This document shows, in pieces, positions 54,900-64,000 of a DNA stretch of 64,000 nt. Within the stretch, counting starts at the first letter, position 1, and each line of letters begins with the position of its first letter. Under the pieces are notes generated by a model. It did no database searches. It was not told where the DNA came from and saw only the letters and a list, made by a program, of their open reading frames with translations. This DNA comes from Gammaproteobacteria bacterium (GTDB lineage Bacteria > Pseudomonadota > Gammaproteobacteria > Pseudomonadales > Azotimanducaceae): positions 124,001 to 188,000 of the forward strand of contig JAPOXV010000013.1 in the NCBI GenBank assembly GCA_026706935.1, given 5' to 3'. The position numbers and the translations under genes were made by a program.

Positions 54900-57317
54900 T
54901 TATGCTCGTAACCTCTCATTTCGAGGGTCGTAGAGCGGGTCGGCGACGACTTGTGCACTGCGTCGCATCCCTAGTATGGATATTTCAAGTTCAGTATTGG
55001 GATCAGCGAATTCAGGTTCCACGAAAGCGAATGCGATGCTTTGTCTGACCGAGTGTCCGAATGCGCCGCTGGTGGTAAGACCGACAACTCGGCCATCGGC
55101 GTAGACGGGCTCGTTGCCATGTGCATCGGCATCATCGGCATCAACGGCGAGATACACCAAGCGACTTTCTGTGTTGTTGTGCGTCCGTTCGATCACCGCA
55201 TTCTTTCCGATGAATGAACTGTCGAAGTCGACGAACCGTTTCATGTCGGCTTCGATAGGCGTGAGCTCTGTTGTCAGCTCTAGTCCCCATGCTCGATATG
55301 CTTTCTCCATACGTAGCGCGTCCATCGCATACAGACCAAAATCAGCGACGTCGTATGCCATACCTGCAGACATCAGCGCGTCATAGATCGTGTGCATGTC
55401 TGATATCGCGTGGTGCAGTTCCCAACCTAATTCACCCACATAGGACACACGAAGCGCCCGAACGGATACACCTGCGACTTCAATCTCTCGTCCAGAAAGC
55501 CATGGAAACTCAGACGAACCGAGATCGGTGTCTGTGAGATTCGCTAACAGATCGCGTGAACGTGGACCGGTAACCAACAATGTGCAGTAATCCTCAGTGA
55601 CATCAACGATGTCTACTCGTTCCTGTTCACGACGATGTTGCACCAACCAATCGAAGTCATGAATACGAGCGACAGCTGCGGAGAGTAGATAGAAGCGATC
55701 GGAATCGAATCGTGTTACGGTAAATTCGCTTTCGATGCCACCTAGTTCCGTAAGCGCGTGTGCGAGCGTGACGCGGCCGATTTGCGGCACGCGATTGGCG
55801 AGTACCCGGTCGAGAAACTCCGCCGCGTCTGCGCCCGTGACATCAAATTTGCTGAATGCTGAGAGATCGATCACCCCGACTCGCTCGCGCACGGCCTTGC
55901 ATTCCTCGGCCACAGTATCAAAGTGGTTCATACGACGATGACCGTAGGTTTCTTCAACGCCTTCAGGCGCAAACCATTTTGGTCGTTCCCAACCGAACGT
56001 CTCGGCGAAGACTGCGCCGCGATCCGCTAATTTGGCATAAATCGGCGTTGTTCTAACTGGGCGACCAGCTTCTCGATATTCACCTGGGTAGTGCACCTGG
56101 TACATCTGGTGATACTCATCCACGGCCTTTGCGACACCGTAGTCACCAACTGCCCACGAACCAAAGCGCCTTGCCTCCATTTCACGCACATTAATCTCGG
56201 TCTGACCATGGACCATCCACTGCGCAAGGTACTTTCCTGCACCTGGACCTTGAGTGATACCAATCCCCGCACCACAGCACATCCAAAAATTCGCCAATCC
56301 CGGTGCCGGTCCAATGAGAAACGCTCCATCAGGCGTATGTGTGATCGGTCCACTGACAACTCGTTTGATGCCTGCGTTTTCAAAAACAGGTAACCGACGG
56401 GAAGCCTGTTCTAACCACGGTAAGAGCCGTTCGATATCAGGTGGCAGTAACTCGGCGTCAAACGACCAGTCGATACCATCCAGGGCCCACGGTCGCGCGC
56501 CGTCAGTTTCATACGGTCCGACGATCAAGCCTTGACGTTCCTGTCGATGGTAACAAGACGCACGCGGATCGCGAACAACAGGAATCTCGCGCTCAAGCGA
56601 ACTGACTTCATCCAGATCCTCGGTCACCAGATACTGATGGACCATATTGACGATGGGAACGTGAAGTCCAACCATCGCGCCTATTTGAGGTGCGAATCCA
56701 CCGGCAGCGTTAACGACATGTTCTGCGACAATCGTCCCTTGCTCGGTAACCACGTCCCACTCGCCATTCGCTCGAAGCTTGATATCCACGACCCGATTGC
56801 GCACATAGATTTCGGCTCCGCCTTGTCGCGCACCAGCCGCCATCGCCATTGTGCTGCTAGCAGGATCCGTGTGTCCGTCTCCAGGTGTGTATGCGCCAAG
56901 CAGCACGCCATCCGTATTCAGCAGAGGATGTAATTCGGAGATCTCCGTGGGACCGATCAGATGACACTCAGCACCGACGCACCGAAGAACACCTTGAACA
57001 TAGTGAAACCAGTCGACTTCGTCCGGATCGGTCGCGAGTCGAATCGAACCACAACCATGCCAACCGGTGGTTTGGCCAACTTCCGCCTCAAGACGCTGGT
57101 AAAGCTGCGACGTATAGAGGTGCACCTTCGCCATGTTGAGGCTGCCGATGAAGTGCGGAATCAAACCGGCCGCATGCCAAGTTGAGCCAGACGTGAGCTC
57201 GCCTTTCTCGACTAGCACCACATCAGTCCAACCTTCTTTGATAAGGTGGTATAGCAGACCGGCACCCATTACGCCGCCGCCAACTACGACCACACGAGCG
57301 TGCGACTTCAACGACAC
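54900..57317 (-). CDS. FAD-dependent dimethylglycine/sarcosine dehydrogenase-like protein with GcvT domain
   Basis: An 805-residue protein with an N-terminal FAD-binding motif VVVVGGGVMGAGLLYHL and the covalent-FAD-type TSGSTWHAAGL (His48) seen in DMGDH. A middle FAO/DAO domain ends near residue 370. A C-terminal GcvT folate-binding domain (from about residue 450) includes RVGVIDLSAFSKFDVTG, SYVGELGWELHH and ALRMEKAYRAWGLELT. It probably oxidises an N-methyl group and transfers the one-carbon unit to tetrahydrofolate. It heads a two-gene operon with the DmdA-like gene. Confidence 0.86.
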   Translation of the reverse strand: MSLKSHARVVVVGGGVMGAGLLYHLIKEGWTDVVLVEKGELTSGSTWHAAGLIPHFIGSLNMAKVHLYTSQLYQRLEAEVGQTTGWHGCGSIRLATDPDEVDWFHYVQGVLRCVGAECHLIGPTEISELHPLLNTDGVLLGAYTPGDGHTDPASSTMAMAAGARQGGAEIYVRNRVVDIKLRANGEWDVVTEQGTIVAEHVVNAAGGFAPQIGAMVGLHVPIVNMVHQYLVTEDLDEVSSLEREIPVVRDPRASCYHRQERQGLIVGPYETDGARPWALDGIDWSFDAELLPPDIERLLPWLEQASRRLPVFENAGIKRVVSGPITHTPDGAFLIGPAPGLANFWMCCGAGIGITQGPGAGKYLAQWMVHGQTEINVREMEARRFGSWAVGDYGVAKAVDEYHQMYQVHYPGEYREAGRPVRTTPIYAKLADRGAVFAETFGWERPKWFAPEGVEETYGHRRMNHFDTVAEECKAVRERVGVIDLSAFSKFDVTGADAAEFLDRVLANRVPQIGRVTLAHALTELGGIESEFTVTRFDSDRFYLLSAAVARIHDFDWLVQHRREQERVDIVDVTEDYCTLLVTGPRSRDLLANLTDTDLGSSEFPWLSGREIEVAGVSVRALRVSYVGELGWELHHAISDMHTIYDALMSAGMAYDVADFGLYAMDALRMEKAYRAWGLELTTELTPIEADMKRFVDFDSSFIGKNAVIERTHNNTESRLVYLAVDADDADAHGNEPVYADGRVVGLTTSGAFGHSVRQSIAFAFVEPEFADPNTELEISILGMRRSAQVVADPLYDPRNERLRA

Positions 57318-57624
57318 AACCGTTTCGTCAACAAATCCGGCTCCACGAACGACTCCTCTTCAGTAGCCACTCTTTTCCTTCGTGAGCGCGATGCTCGAGC
57401 CGCGGAAACGCAAGATAGATTGTAATTGGAAAATCGCCCAACTCCACAAAATTGGGGAGCTTTTTTTTGCGAAAATGCGCACTCTACATAACGAGTCTAA
57501 CGTATACAGATGTCGCGACAAACATGGTTCGTCGCGCTACCTTGAGTTCAGTTGTGCAACATTCGCGAAATCTCTATATTTCTACTCTCTGTAAAAATAC
57601 TGACGACGCGCAAGACTCTGTGCT
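57318..57624. other. Intergenic region upstream of the small lipoprotein
   Basis: Divergent promoters are expected here. It contains the dyad plus T-tract at 57442-57468. No additional gene is recognised. Confidence 0.45.
57442..57468 (+). promoter_or_regulatory. Dyad CTCCxCAA-TTGxGGAG followed by T8
   Basis: A stem with arms CTCC/GGAG and CAA/TTG separated by mismatches, then eight Ts. It reads as a short rho-independent terminator on the plus strand, but no plus-strand gene ends before it. Its core also matches the palindromic motif at 13271. It could be an attenuator of the lipoprotein gene at 57625 or an operator. Confidence 0.4.
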
Positions 57625-57948
57625 ATGAAATTCACCAGACGAAAGCTGTACACGATCGTAACAGTCTTCAGTACCGCATGTATTGCTTGCGGATGCAGTA
57701 CGATCGATCCGGAAAGTCATCCTGCTCAAATTTCGCTCAGCACCGACAACGTGATCGAAATGGAGTGTGGTGAACGCGTTCTGAAGATAAAAACCGACGA
57801 TCTAACACCAGCACAGAAAGAAGAACTTGAAGAATTGAAGACTCGCTGTCGAATCGACAACGTCGCTCACAAACTAGAAACACGGTCTGGCTTGGAGCAG
57901 ACAGAGACGAAGCATGAAATTAAGGCGAAAAGACCTGCGGGTCGTTGA
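57625..57948 (+). CDS. Small predicted lipoprotein
   Basis: A 107-residue protein starting MKFTRRKLYTIVTVFSTACIACGC, with a lipobox-like IACGC so that Cys22 or Cys24 could be lipidated. The remainder is charged and helical (TPAQKEELEELKTRC) with Cys residues at about 48 and 75 that may pair. Unknown function. Lnt in the same window fits lipoprotein maturation. Confidence 0.55.
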   Translation: MKFTRRKLYTIVTVFSTACIACGCSTIDPESHPAQISLSTDNVIEMECGERVLKIKTDDLTPAQKEELEELKTRCRIDNVAHKLETRSGLEQTETKHEIKAKRPAGR

Positions 57949-58085
57949 TAGCCTAGTTTGACGTACAGAACTATTCGGTAATTCGATCGATCCCGATTAG
58001 CTCATAGAGTAAGCCTAGCTGAAATCCCCTAATCCGAACCCAACATCATGATCGGAATGTACATTTTTCCAACTAAAGTTGAAGG

Positions 58086-58874
58086 CTAGTTGAACTGCAA
58101 AATCCCGGTCTCTCGGTAATACACGAAAGGTTCCGCTTCTGTCTGTGCGCCACCTGCTGGATTCGGAGCACCGTAGGTCGGAATCGCTGTGCCATTGCGA
58201 GCCAGGCGTCCAGCCATTGACATTCGACGCTCACCGCGGCCAAACTCAAGACTGCGGTGTAGTAAAGCACCATGAAACAATACGAACTCACCCTTCTTCA
58301 TCGGCAACGGTGTGACGCGATCTTCGATTACTTCAGGTACTTCGAGGAAGTGTCGTGGAATGTCGCGGTCGAATCCATCGATCGGCTGGTGTGAGCCCTT
58401 CACGTACTCAAGCCTTCCCTGATCCATCCCGATGTCCGTCAGTGCGATGGTCACCGTGAAGTGATTGCGTGTATCGTATAGATTGATCGGCGTGAAGCCG
58501 TCTTCGAAATGACGATCGTGATGCCACTTGTTTTGACCTGTGCCGTCGCTCTTCACAAAAAAGTTCGTTCGCCAGACGAACAAATCTGTACCAAAAAGTT
58601 CCCTTGTCGCTGCCTGTAGATTCGCGTCGAAAAACACGTCGCTAATCACTTTGACGTCCATGTGACGGTCAATGAGAGGATTTACGACATTTTCAAGAGA
58701 CTCGCCAGTTTCTCTGAGCTTCCGAAGCTGTTCGCGCCTCTCGGCTTTGAGCTTTGAGACTTCCTCGTAAACTTCATCCAAGCGAGATGTGTCTGCCAAA
58801 GGCAGTGGTCCTGCGATCCCATCGCGTCGCAATTGATCTTTAATTTCGTTCGAACAGAATTCGTTCTCTTGCAT
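58086..58874 (-). CDS. Phytanoyl-CoA dioxygenase (PhyH) family Fe(II)/2-oxoglutarate oxygenase
   Basis: Start taken at ATG 58874 (MQENEFCSNEIKDQL); the longer frame to 58919 begins with residues that do not look like the family. About 262 residues. The facial triad is seen as His118-x-Asp120 (NKWHHDRHF) and His206 (ALLHRSLE), with Arg in RRMSMAGRL for 2-oxoglutarate. Expected to hydroxylate a small molecule; the family includes ectoine hydroxylases and phytanoyl-CoA hydroxylases. No neighbour suggests the substrate. Confidence 0.83.
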   Translation of the reverse strand: MQENEFCSNEIKDQLRRDGIAGPLPLADTSRLDEVYEEVSKLKAERREQLRKLRETGESLENVVNPLIDRHMDVKVISDVFFDANLQAATRELFGTDLFVWRTNFFVKSDGTGQNKWHHDRHFEDGFTPINLYDTRNHFTVTIALTDIGMDQGRLEYVKGSHQPIDGFDRDIPRHFLEVPEVIEDRVTPLPMKKGEFVLFHGALLHRSLEFGRGERRMSMAGRLARNGTAIPTYGAPNPAGGAQTEAEPFVYYRETGILQFN

Positions 58875-59123
58875 GGATATCACGATGAGTGCGTATAAGC
58901 GAAAACCGGGTGCGAACAACGTTGCACCCGTTTGGATTCGGTATGTATCTTACAAGCTAGTTTGTAGCGCCTAGCCATTTGTCACATGAGAAATGCAATT
59001 CAATACGTAAATCGCGGCGCGGACGCGACGGTGAACCCCTTCGAACGTAGGTTCACGTGCGTACTCAGGAGCTCACGATGCATTGGATAATTCAGCGAGT
59101 ACGGTCTCGAACGGGCGACGAGT

Positions 59124-59633
59124 GTGAATTCCGACGAAGATGCACGTGAGTTAGCACCGGAATTACAAACCTCACGTTGGTTTAACACCACCCACCCGGT
59201 CACTCTTTCGGATCTTCATGGTCGAGTCGTCGTGCTTGTCGCGTTTCAAATGTTGTGTCCAGCCTGTGTGTCCCGGACCATTCCCCTAGCACAACGATTA
59301 GACCAGTCGTTTGACCGAAATGAGTTCGCGGTGGTAGGGTTGCACACGGTATTCGAGCATCATGACGTCATGACGCCGGAAGCGTTGGAAGTGTTTCTCT
59401 CTGAGTATCGCGTCAGTTTTCCCGTCGGTTGCGACACGCCGGATTCGAATGGTGGTGCAATTCCATTGACCATGCGTGCGTATGGGATGCAAGGCACTCC
59501 GACACTCGTCATGATTGATAGTCAAGGACATCGTCGCACGCAGCACTTCGGCGTCCACGATGAATTGGTTCTGGGTGCAGAAATTGGATTACTTCTTGCG
59601 GAACGACGTCTGACTGCGCCTAACCAAAGCTAA
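59124..59633 (+). CDS. Thioredoxin-fold peroxiredoxin/ResA-like protein
   Basis: GTG start (VNSDEDARELAPELQ). A 169-residue thioredoxin-fold protein with HGRVVVLVAFQMLCPACVSRTIP: the pair CPAC is a TlpA/AhpC-TSA active site. The cis-Pro loop appears as GMQGTPTLVMIDSQG. No signal peptide is visible, so it may act in the cytoplasm as a thiol-disulfide or peroxidatic enzyme. Confidence 0.82.
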   Translation: MNSDEDARELAPELQTSRWFNTTHPVTLSDLHGRVVVLVAFQMLCPACVSRTIPLAQRLDQSFDRNEFAVVGLHTVFEHHDVMTPEALEVFLSEYRVSFPVGCDTPDSNGGAIPLTMRAYGMQGTPTLVMIDSQGHRRTQHFGVHDELVLGAEIGLLLAERRLTAPNQS

Positions 59634-59746
59634 CTGACGCGAATGCAAACTCCCGTTTTGAAACTTCAACCCACAATCGAATCCTTATTCATTCGGTACG
59701 AGAAGTGTCGAAGGGAGGGAGAGTTTCCAGAGGCGATTGTGATTCA

Positions 59747-62011
59747 ATGACAACGTACGCTCTTTCAAAACCTACTAATCTCGATTTTGAAGTCGGCGAG
59801 ATAGGGAACGTACCTGAAAGCTGGGCTTCCCCGTCACAACAAGGCGGATATACCGTTCTGCTGACCGACGAAAAGCCAAAGCGCGGTCGCTTGTGCGTCG
59901 AGATTGCTAAAACCGAACGCGGCAGTTTTGGAAAAGCTCCATTTGGTAATGTCATGCAAATAATCGATGCCAGGCCGTTCCGTGGGAAACGACTGCGTTT
60001 TACGGGATGGGCACGCGCCCAAAGCGTCCTCTGTGATTGGCTGCGAATGTCGACTAGCCGTGCACAAGCATGGATGCGCGTTGACAGATCACTCGGCACC
60101 ATCGGCTTTCTCGACAACATGCAGGATCGACCGATCCGTTCGAGCAACTGGACTCGATTCGAAATCATTGGTGACATTGCCAACGATGCTGAACACTTGA
60201 ATCTCGGACTGATTCTCCAAGGCAAAGGTAAGGCGTGGCTTGATGACCTTCAAATCGAGGTTCTAGGCGACGGTGGCATAGGGAATCAACCGGCGTCCCA
60301 ACTCACGCCTCGCCAACTCGACAACATCATCGCACTAACGCGGTTAATCGGCTATGTACGTTTCTTCCATCCCACCAAAACGGTGGCGCGAACAAACTGG
60401 AATCTATTTACGATCAACGCGGTCCGACACGTCGAAAACGCCAATTCTGCCAGTGAGCTAGCTCAGCTCCTAAACGATGTGTTTAACCCCGTTGCACCGT
60501 CTATACAAATCGACGTTTCCGGTTCGAATCTTAATTTACCTACCTCTATGGTCAAAGACCTAGCGAACTCCAAAGTTCGGTTTTGGCAGCACCACGGCGT
60601 CAATTTAGACGGTTCGCGTAGGATGTATACAAGTAAACAGCGCATTGGATCGAACGCACACGTATCGTTGCTCGAGCCGATTAGAGCCTCGCTCGAAGGT
60701 GGTGTAGTCGCGCTCATTCCGACGACCGTTCCCACGAAAGACTCGCACTCATACGAAGGCACTGCCTTCAAGAAACTCGGTATCAATTTGCCGCCCGAGT
60801 GGCGACCATCAAGTGACGATCGATCAACTCGCCTCGCATCCGTGATCCTGATCTGGAACGTATTTCAGCACTTTTACCCTTATTTCGATGTGGTTGACAC
60901 CGACTGGCACGGCGAATTGAAGCGTGCTTTGCTCGCTGCTGCCAAAGACGAGAATGAAGAGGAGTTTTTTGCGACGGTCGAACGACTCATTGCGACGCTA
61001 CATGACGGTCACGGCGCTGTCATTCCAAACGACAGAGATTCTCAAACTGTCTTCGCGTTGCACAATGTACCTGCTCCGGTAGCGCTTGATTGGGTAGGCG
61101 ATTCAATCGTCGTAACTGCAATTGGTCAAAACCTCGACCAGGATCTTGAAGTCGGCGATGTCATAACAGAATTTGGCGGACAATCAATTGAAGCGAACAT
61201 GGCTGTAATTCACGACCGCATTTCGGCGGCTACACCGGGGCAGCTTCGTTTTGATATGCTCGCACGATTAATCGTCGGACCGCATCAATCCTCATTCTCG
61301 TTCAAGGTTCGTTCACCCACTGGACAGGAGAAAGAGATTTCGCTAATGCGAAAATGGACTACCGATTCCTCGCACATTGTTCGTGAGTCGCGCCCCGAAC
61401 AAGGAACAGAACTTGCTGAAGGTGTCGTTTACGTTGATCTAACTCGAAAGAGAGGCATTCATGAGTTTACTCGCCTATTACCCAAGCTCGCCAACGCAAA
61501 CGGCATCGTGTTCGATGTTCGAGGATATGCTAGTTTCGGATATAGAGAAGTCATTTCATATTTGATCGACGAACCTGTCAATTCCGCTCAATGGCACCTG
61601 CCGCTCATCCATAAACCTGATCGTCGCGATATGACGTACAAATTCAGTAACTGGCAAGTGAAACCTAAATCTCCACGATTAACACCAAACGTCGCGTTCA
61701 TCACGGACAAGAGAGCGATTAGCGCATCCGAAACGCTTTTGGGAATAGTCGAACACTACAAGCTAGGAGAAATCGTCGGCGAATCTACTGCGGGTACCAA
61801 TGGCGATGTGAACCCATTTACTGTTCCGTGCGGATTTACGATCTCTTGGACGGGTCTGCGGGTACTGAAACAAGACGGATCTCAACATCACGGCGTTGGT
61901 ATTCAACCAACGATCCCAGTATCGCGCACGATCGAAGGAATTGCGGCGGGAAGCGACGAATTCTTGGAACGTGCCGTCGAAGCGCTAGTACAGAATATTG
62001 AACAGACTTGA
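59747..62011 (+). CDS. S41-family (C-terminal processing/tricorn-like) peptidase
   Basis: Start placed at ATG 59747, from which NLDFEVGEIGNVPESW follows shortly, as in related proteins; an in-frame upstream frame to 59705 exists. About 754 residues. A carbohydrate-binding-like beta-sandwich (about 1-170) is followed by an S41 core with His in RLIATLHDGHG, a PDZ-like part (VGDVITEFGGQSIE) and Ser ~658 in DKRAISASETLLGI, then GESTAGTNGD. This fits tricorn-type Ser-His-Glu catalysis. No signal peptide is evident, so its compartment is unclear. Confidence 0.82.
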   Translation: MTTYALSKPTNLDFEVGEIGNVPESWASPSQQGGYTVLLTDEKPKRGRLCVEIAKTERGSFGKAPFGNVMQIIDARPFRGKRLRFTGWARAQSVLCDWLRMSTSRAQAWMRVDRSLGTIGFLDNMQDRPIRSSNWTRFEIIGDIANDAEHLNLGLILQGKGKAWLDDLQIEVLGDGGIGNQPASQLTPRQLDNIIALTRLIGYVRFFHPTKTVARTNWNLFTINAVRHVENANSASELAQLLNDVFNPVAPSIQIDVSGSNLNLPTSMVKDLANSKVRFWQHHGVNLDGSRRMYTSKQRIGSNAHVSLLEPIRASLEGGVVALIPTTVPTKDSHSYEGTAFKKLGINLPPEWRPSSDDRSTRLASVILIWNVFQHFYPYFDVVDTDWHGELKRALLAAAKDENEEEFFATVERLIATLHDGHGAVIPNDRDSQTVFALHNVPAPVALDWVGDSIVVTAIGQNLDQDLEVGDVITEFGGQSIEANMAVIHDRISAATPGQLRFDMLARLIVGPHQSSFSFKVRSPTGQEKEISLMRKWTTDSSHIVRESRPEQGTELAEGVVYVDLTRKRGIHEFTRLLPKLANANGIVFDVRGYASFGYREVISYLIDEPVNSAQWHLPLIHKPDRRDMTYKFSNWQVKPKSPRLTPNVAFITDKRAISASETLLGIVEHYKLGEIVGESTAGTNGDVNPFTVPCGFTISWTGLRVLKQDGSQHHGVGIQPTIPVSRTIEGIAAGSDEFLERAVEALVQNIEQT

Positions 62012-62053
62012 TCTACGTTTTATCTGGAGAGAGTCACACTATCAAGTCGGCCT

Positions 62054-62551
62054 TCAGTCATCAAGAGTGATAGGGATTGAAGGAGGTCCTTCAACAACCA
62101 ATCGCTGAACGAGACGCGGTAACGACCGCGGCGCAAAAAGCTCATCTATCGCTTTGTTCAGTGACGCTACCGACCACCATCGGAATTCGTAAAAGACGCC
62201 GACTCTGCTCGGATCTGGATTGTTGTCTGCGGACGGTTCAAAACGCCGACTCTTAACTAGATAGATTCGTTCGTGCTGGTCAATTGCTGAAGCTGATTCC
62301 TCAAACCCACGCTCGAATCGATGCGACCTTCGCCAGATTAATTTAGGTGAATCGGACAGATCGAAACCCGTTTCTTCCCAAACCTCTCGTCTTAGTGCAT
62401 CGACAGGATCTTCATTCGACCGGACGCCACCGCCAGGCAACAACCAGAACTCACTGCCGCGCGTTGGATGCGCCATCCTTAGAAGAAGAACTTCGTTGGT
62501 GTCGGACAATATCAACGCTCGCACCGCATGCCTAATCTGAACGCTATTCAT
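62054..62551 (-). CDS. NUDIX hydrolase
   Basis: A 165-residue protein. The Nudix box reads G-x5-E-x7-REVWEETGF (PGGGVRSNE then DALRREVWEETGF), with all metal-binding glutamates present. It hydrolyses nucleoside-diphosphate-linked compounds. It converges on the S41 peptidase gene. The substrate cannot be assigned. Confidence 0.9.
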   Translation of the reverse strand: MNSVQIRHAVRALILSDTNEVLLLRMAHPTRGSEFWLLPGGGVRSNEDPVDALRREVWEETGFDLSDSPKLIWRRSHRFERGFEESASAIDQHERIYLVKSRRFEPSADNNPDPSRVGVFYEFRWWSVASLNKAIDELFAPRSLPRLVQRLVVEGPPSIPITLDD

Positions 62552-62665
62552 ATTTGCTTGTTTTCAATCTGGTTTTAGCGTACGGACACAACGAAGCATG
62601 CGTGCGACGACTGACGTTTCCAGCCCCCGTAGATTCAGTCAACTGTTTTTGCCAATTCGCGCTTC

Positions 62666-63712
62666 TCAATCCCGCCACTTCATCCACCATCCATGTGGAG
62701 ACGCATCAGCGAGAATCCTTGGGTGACCTGCGCCTTCTCGGTATCGCGTGATCGAAAGCGTTGGATCAGTTCCTTCAAGCGCAATCTGCCACACCGGTCG
62801 TTTCTTACTCGCTTCTATAAGTGCGCGCTTTACACGCCTAAGGTTCTCCCTCGGAAACTGATACAAAGCGATTGTTGAATAGACGACTAATGCATGCTCG
62901 TTGGAAATGGTTGATATCAAACCAGGGAGGACATCTGCCGCATCACCCGCATGCAAGTGAATGTCACTATGCGTGAACTCGTTCGCGGCGTCCATCAATT
63001 GCTGATGGCGTTCAACATGCTCCGGCCAGATCAACGCTCGTAACCACAGCAACTGATCAGAATCGTCGAGATCTACTGGGTCAAGATCGATGCCGTTTCT
63101 GCTTGCGACCGGTATCGTAGGTGCCAACGGCGGAAATGTAGTACACCCTTTTATTTCCGCTTCGAGGTGAATTCTTGAACCCGCCATTCCCCAATTCGTC
63201 CGTTCCTTTCGATCGTATGTGTAGGTGTAGTAGTAGCGATCGAAATTCAGGTTCAAGCCAGCGCTAGCGCCGACGTCAATAAGCGCAAGAGGTAAGCCTG
63301 ACTCCTCGCTGACTAGAGAGAAGGCTGGAAGTAAGCACGTGCATCGACGTACCACGTTCGTTTGGGTACGCCGCGTACTTATAAGCTCGACCACCGCGTC
63401 TTGGTGACGCAAGCAGAAGTCACGAAAGTCCGCAAATGCCGATTGATGGCTAGGCTTTTGACCTGACATGATTGGGTAATGAGCCGACAGGCGATGTTCA
63501 ACGCCCGTCAGCAACAAATACTGCGCCGCCGCGAAGAGCATATTCGGTGCAGGTTGATGCGTCTTCGTGCGCAGAGAGATATCGAGCAGATCGGCGTCAT
63601 TCGCTACCCCAAGCGCAAGTTCCTCGTACAGCGGTGACGCTAAATCCTTCGCTTCTACCGTCGCGAAACGGCGAAATGCGCTTTGGAGATCGTTCAGTGG
63701 ATGAGGTCGCAT
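62666..63712 (-). CDS. DUF2332 family protein
   Basis: A 348-residue protein with the DUF2332 features ALIDVGASAGLNLNFDRYYY (a Rossmann-like nucleotide or SAM-binding loop), LLWLRALIWPEHVERHQQL and VVYSTIALYQFPRENL. The function of this family is not known; the GASAGLN loop resembles methyltransferase motif I. Starts at ATG 63712. No operon partner. Confidence 0.83.
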   Translation of the reverse strand: MRPHPLNDLQSAFRRFATVEAKDLASPLYEELALGVANDADLLDISLRTKTHQPAPNMLFAAAQYLLLTGVEHRLSAHYPIMSGQKPSHQSAFADFRDFCLRHQDAVVELISTRRTQTNVVRRCTCLLPAFSLVSEESGLPLALIDVGASAGLNLNFDRYYYTYTYDRKERTNWGMAGSRIHLEAEIKGCTTFPPLAPTIPVASRNGIDLDPVDLDDSDQLLWLRALIWPEHVERHQQLMDAANEFTHSDIHLHAGDAADVLPGLISTISNEHALVVYSTIALYQFPRENLRRVKRALIEASKKRPVWQIALEGTDPTLSITRYREGAGHPRILADASPHGWWMKWRD

Positions 63713-63918
63713 AGGTGCCTAATCACTAACACGTGCATTCGTCCAACGCCAAAACTCCTTTTCAAAGCTAGATGAATTAAGTGTGCAATAGTCATTAATC
63801 GACACTGACTTCTCCGCGGTTGCAGCAAAGACTCGAGCTATTCTCCGACACACGGCATGCATCCAGAGTCGACGAATGTATTTACTTACTAAGGAACACC
63901 ACACGAGAAGCTTGAGCG

Positions 63919-64000
63919 GTTATTTAGTCGTGAAAGCGGATTTATCTGAATCGAGAGCTACCTGCTCATGCGCGCACAATATCGCTTCGCGGCGCGCTTC
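63919..64000 (-). CDS. C-terminal fragment of an unidentified protein
   Basis: A frame with 26 codons plus TAA runs in from the right edge (ends EQVALDSDKSAFTTK). Its composition is coding-like, but it is too short to identify. The gene start is outside the window. Confidence 0.33.

Noticed and set aside
63719-63904. 61-codon minus-strand frame near the right edge
   Set aside because: No recognisable features or ribosome-binding site; not enough to call a gene.
63968-64000. Possible plus-strand gene start at the right edge (ATG 63968)
   Set aside because: Only 11 codons remain and there is no clear ribosome-binding site; the minus-strand frame is longer and looks more coding-like.

Overview
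The window looks like a chromosomal segment of a Gram-negative proteobacterium, most likely a free-living or host-associated marine gammaproteobacterium. This placement is an inference from gene content: apolipoprotein N-acyltransferase (Lnt), HrpA helicase, a Yej-type peptide importer, a NorCB nitric oxide reductase, an AmiD-like amidase, a dimethylglycine/sarcosine dehydrogenase-like enzyme next to a DmdA/GcvT-like protein, and phytanoyl-CoA-type dioxygenase. No rRNA, tRNA or CRISPR array was seen. Base composition is intermediate, and tnpB looks visibly more GC-rich than its neighbours.

Layout, left to right. 0-9 kb: a secreted esterase-like protein with Asp-box repeats that runs off the left edge, a two-domain VOC protein, an AbrB/PIN toxin-antitoxin pair, a nucleotidyltransferase gene with an in-frame amber codon, an orphan MntA-like nucleotidyltransferase, and an amidase/phosphatase operon. 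9-15 kb: a large subtilisin-like protein with an A-B-A-B repeat array, a 1.2 kb stretch with no recognisable gene, and a LuxR-type regulator. 15-21.5 kb: a complete five-gene yejBEAFF-like peptide importer. 22-26 kb: an SDR/epimerase-family reductase, two related vapBC loci with a 43-bp palindrome between them, and a crotonase. 26-29.5 kb: norCB plus a third c-type cytochrome. 29.7-33.7 kb: a two-subunit ABC exporter. 34.8-36.8 kb: RHH/PIN and Phd/PIN pairs plus a decayed phd copy. 36.9-42.3 kb: hrpA-bufB-bufC without a visible bufA precursor. 42.5-46.3 kb: a TnpB-only IS605-family element, 23-bp phased repeats, an ADP-ribosylglycohydrolase, and a vapB with a broken vapC. 46.5-53.5 kb: lnt behind a 1,822-residue subtilisin-like protease. 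53.7-57.3 kb: one-carbon/methylamine-type catabolic pair. 57.6-64 kb: a small lipoprotein, a PhyH-type dioxygenase, a peroxiredoxin-like protein, an S41 peptidase, a NUDIX hydrolase, a DUF2332 protein and the edge of another gene.

Three themes stand out. First, toxin-antitoxin loci are dense and caught at several stages of decay: four apparently intact pairs plus one vapB with a dead vapC, a decayed phd, an amber-interrupted nucleotidyltransferase and an orphan nucleotidyltransferase. Second, about 132 bp at 8.9 kb is a reverse-oriented copy of the tnpB 3' end and right end of the 43 kb element. It corresponds to the segment expected to specify the omegaRNA guide scaffold, and it has no nuclease gene attached. 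Third, a palindromic motif close to TCCnCAAwwTTGnGGA recurs upstream of the secreted esterase, the large secreted protease, the LuxR-type regulator and a small lipoprotein, which suggests a small regulon.

All functional calls come from reading motifs by eye; no database search was run. Start sites were often moved inward from the longest open frame on the basis of overlaps, signal peptides or family-typical N-termini.
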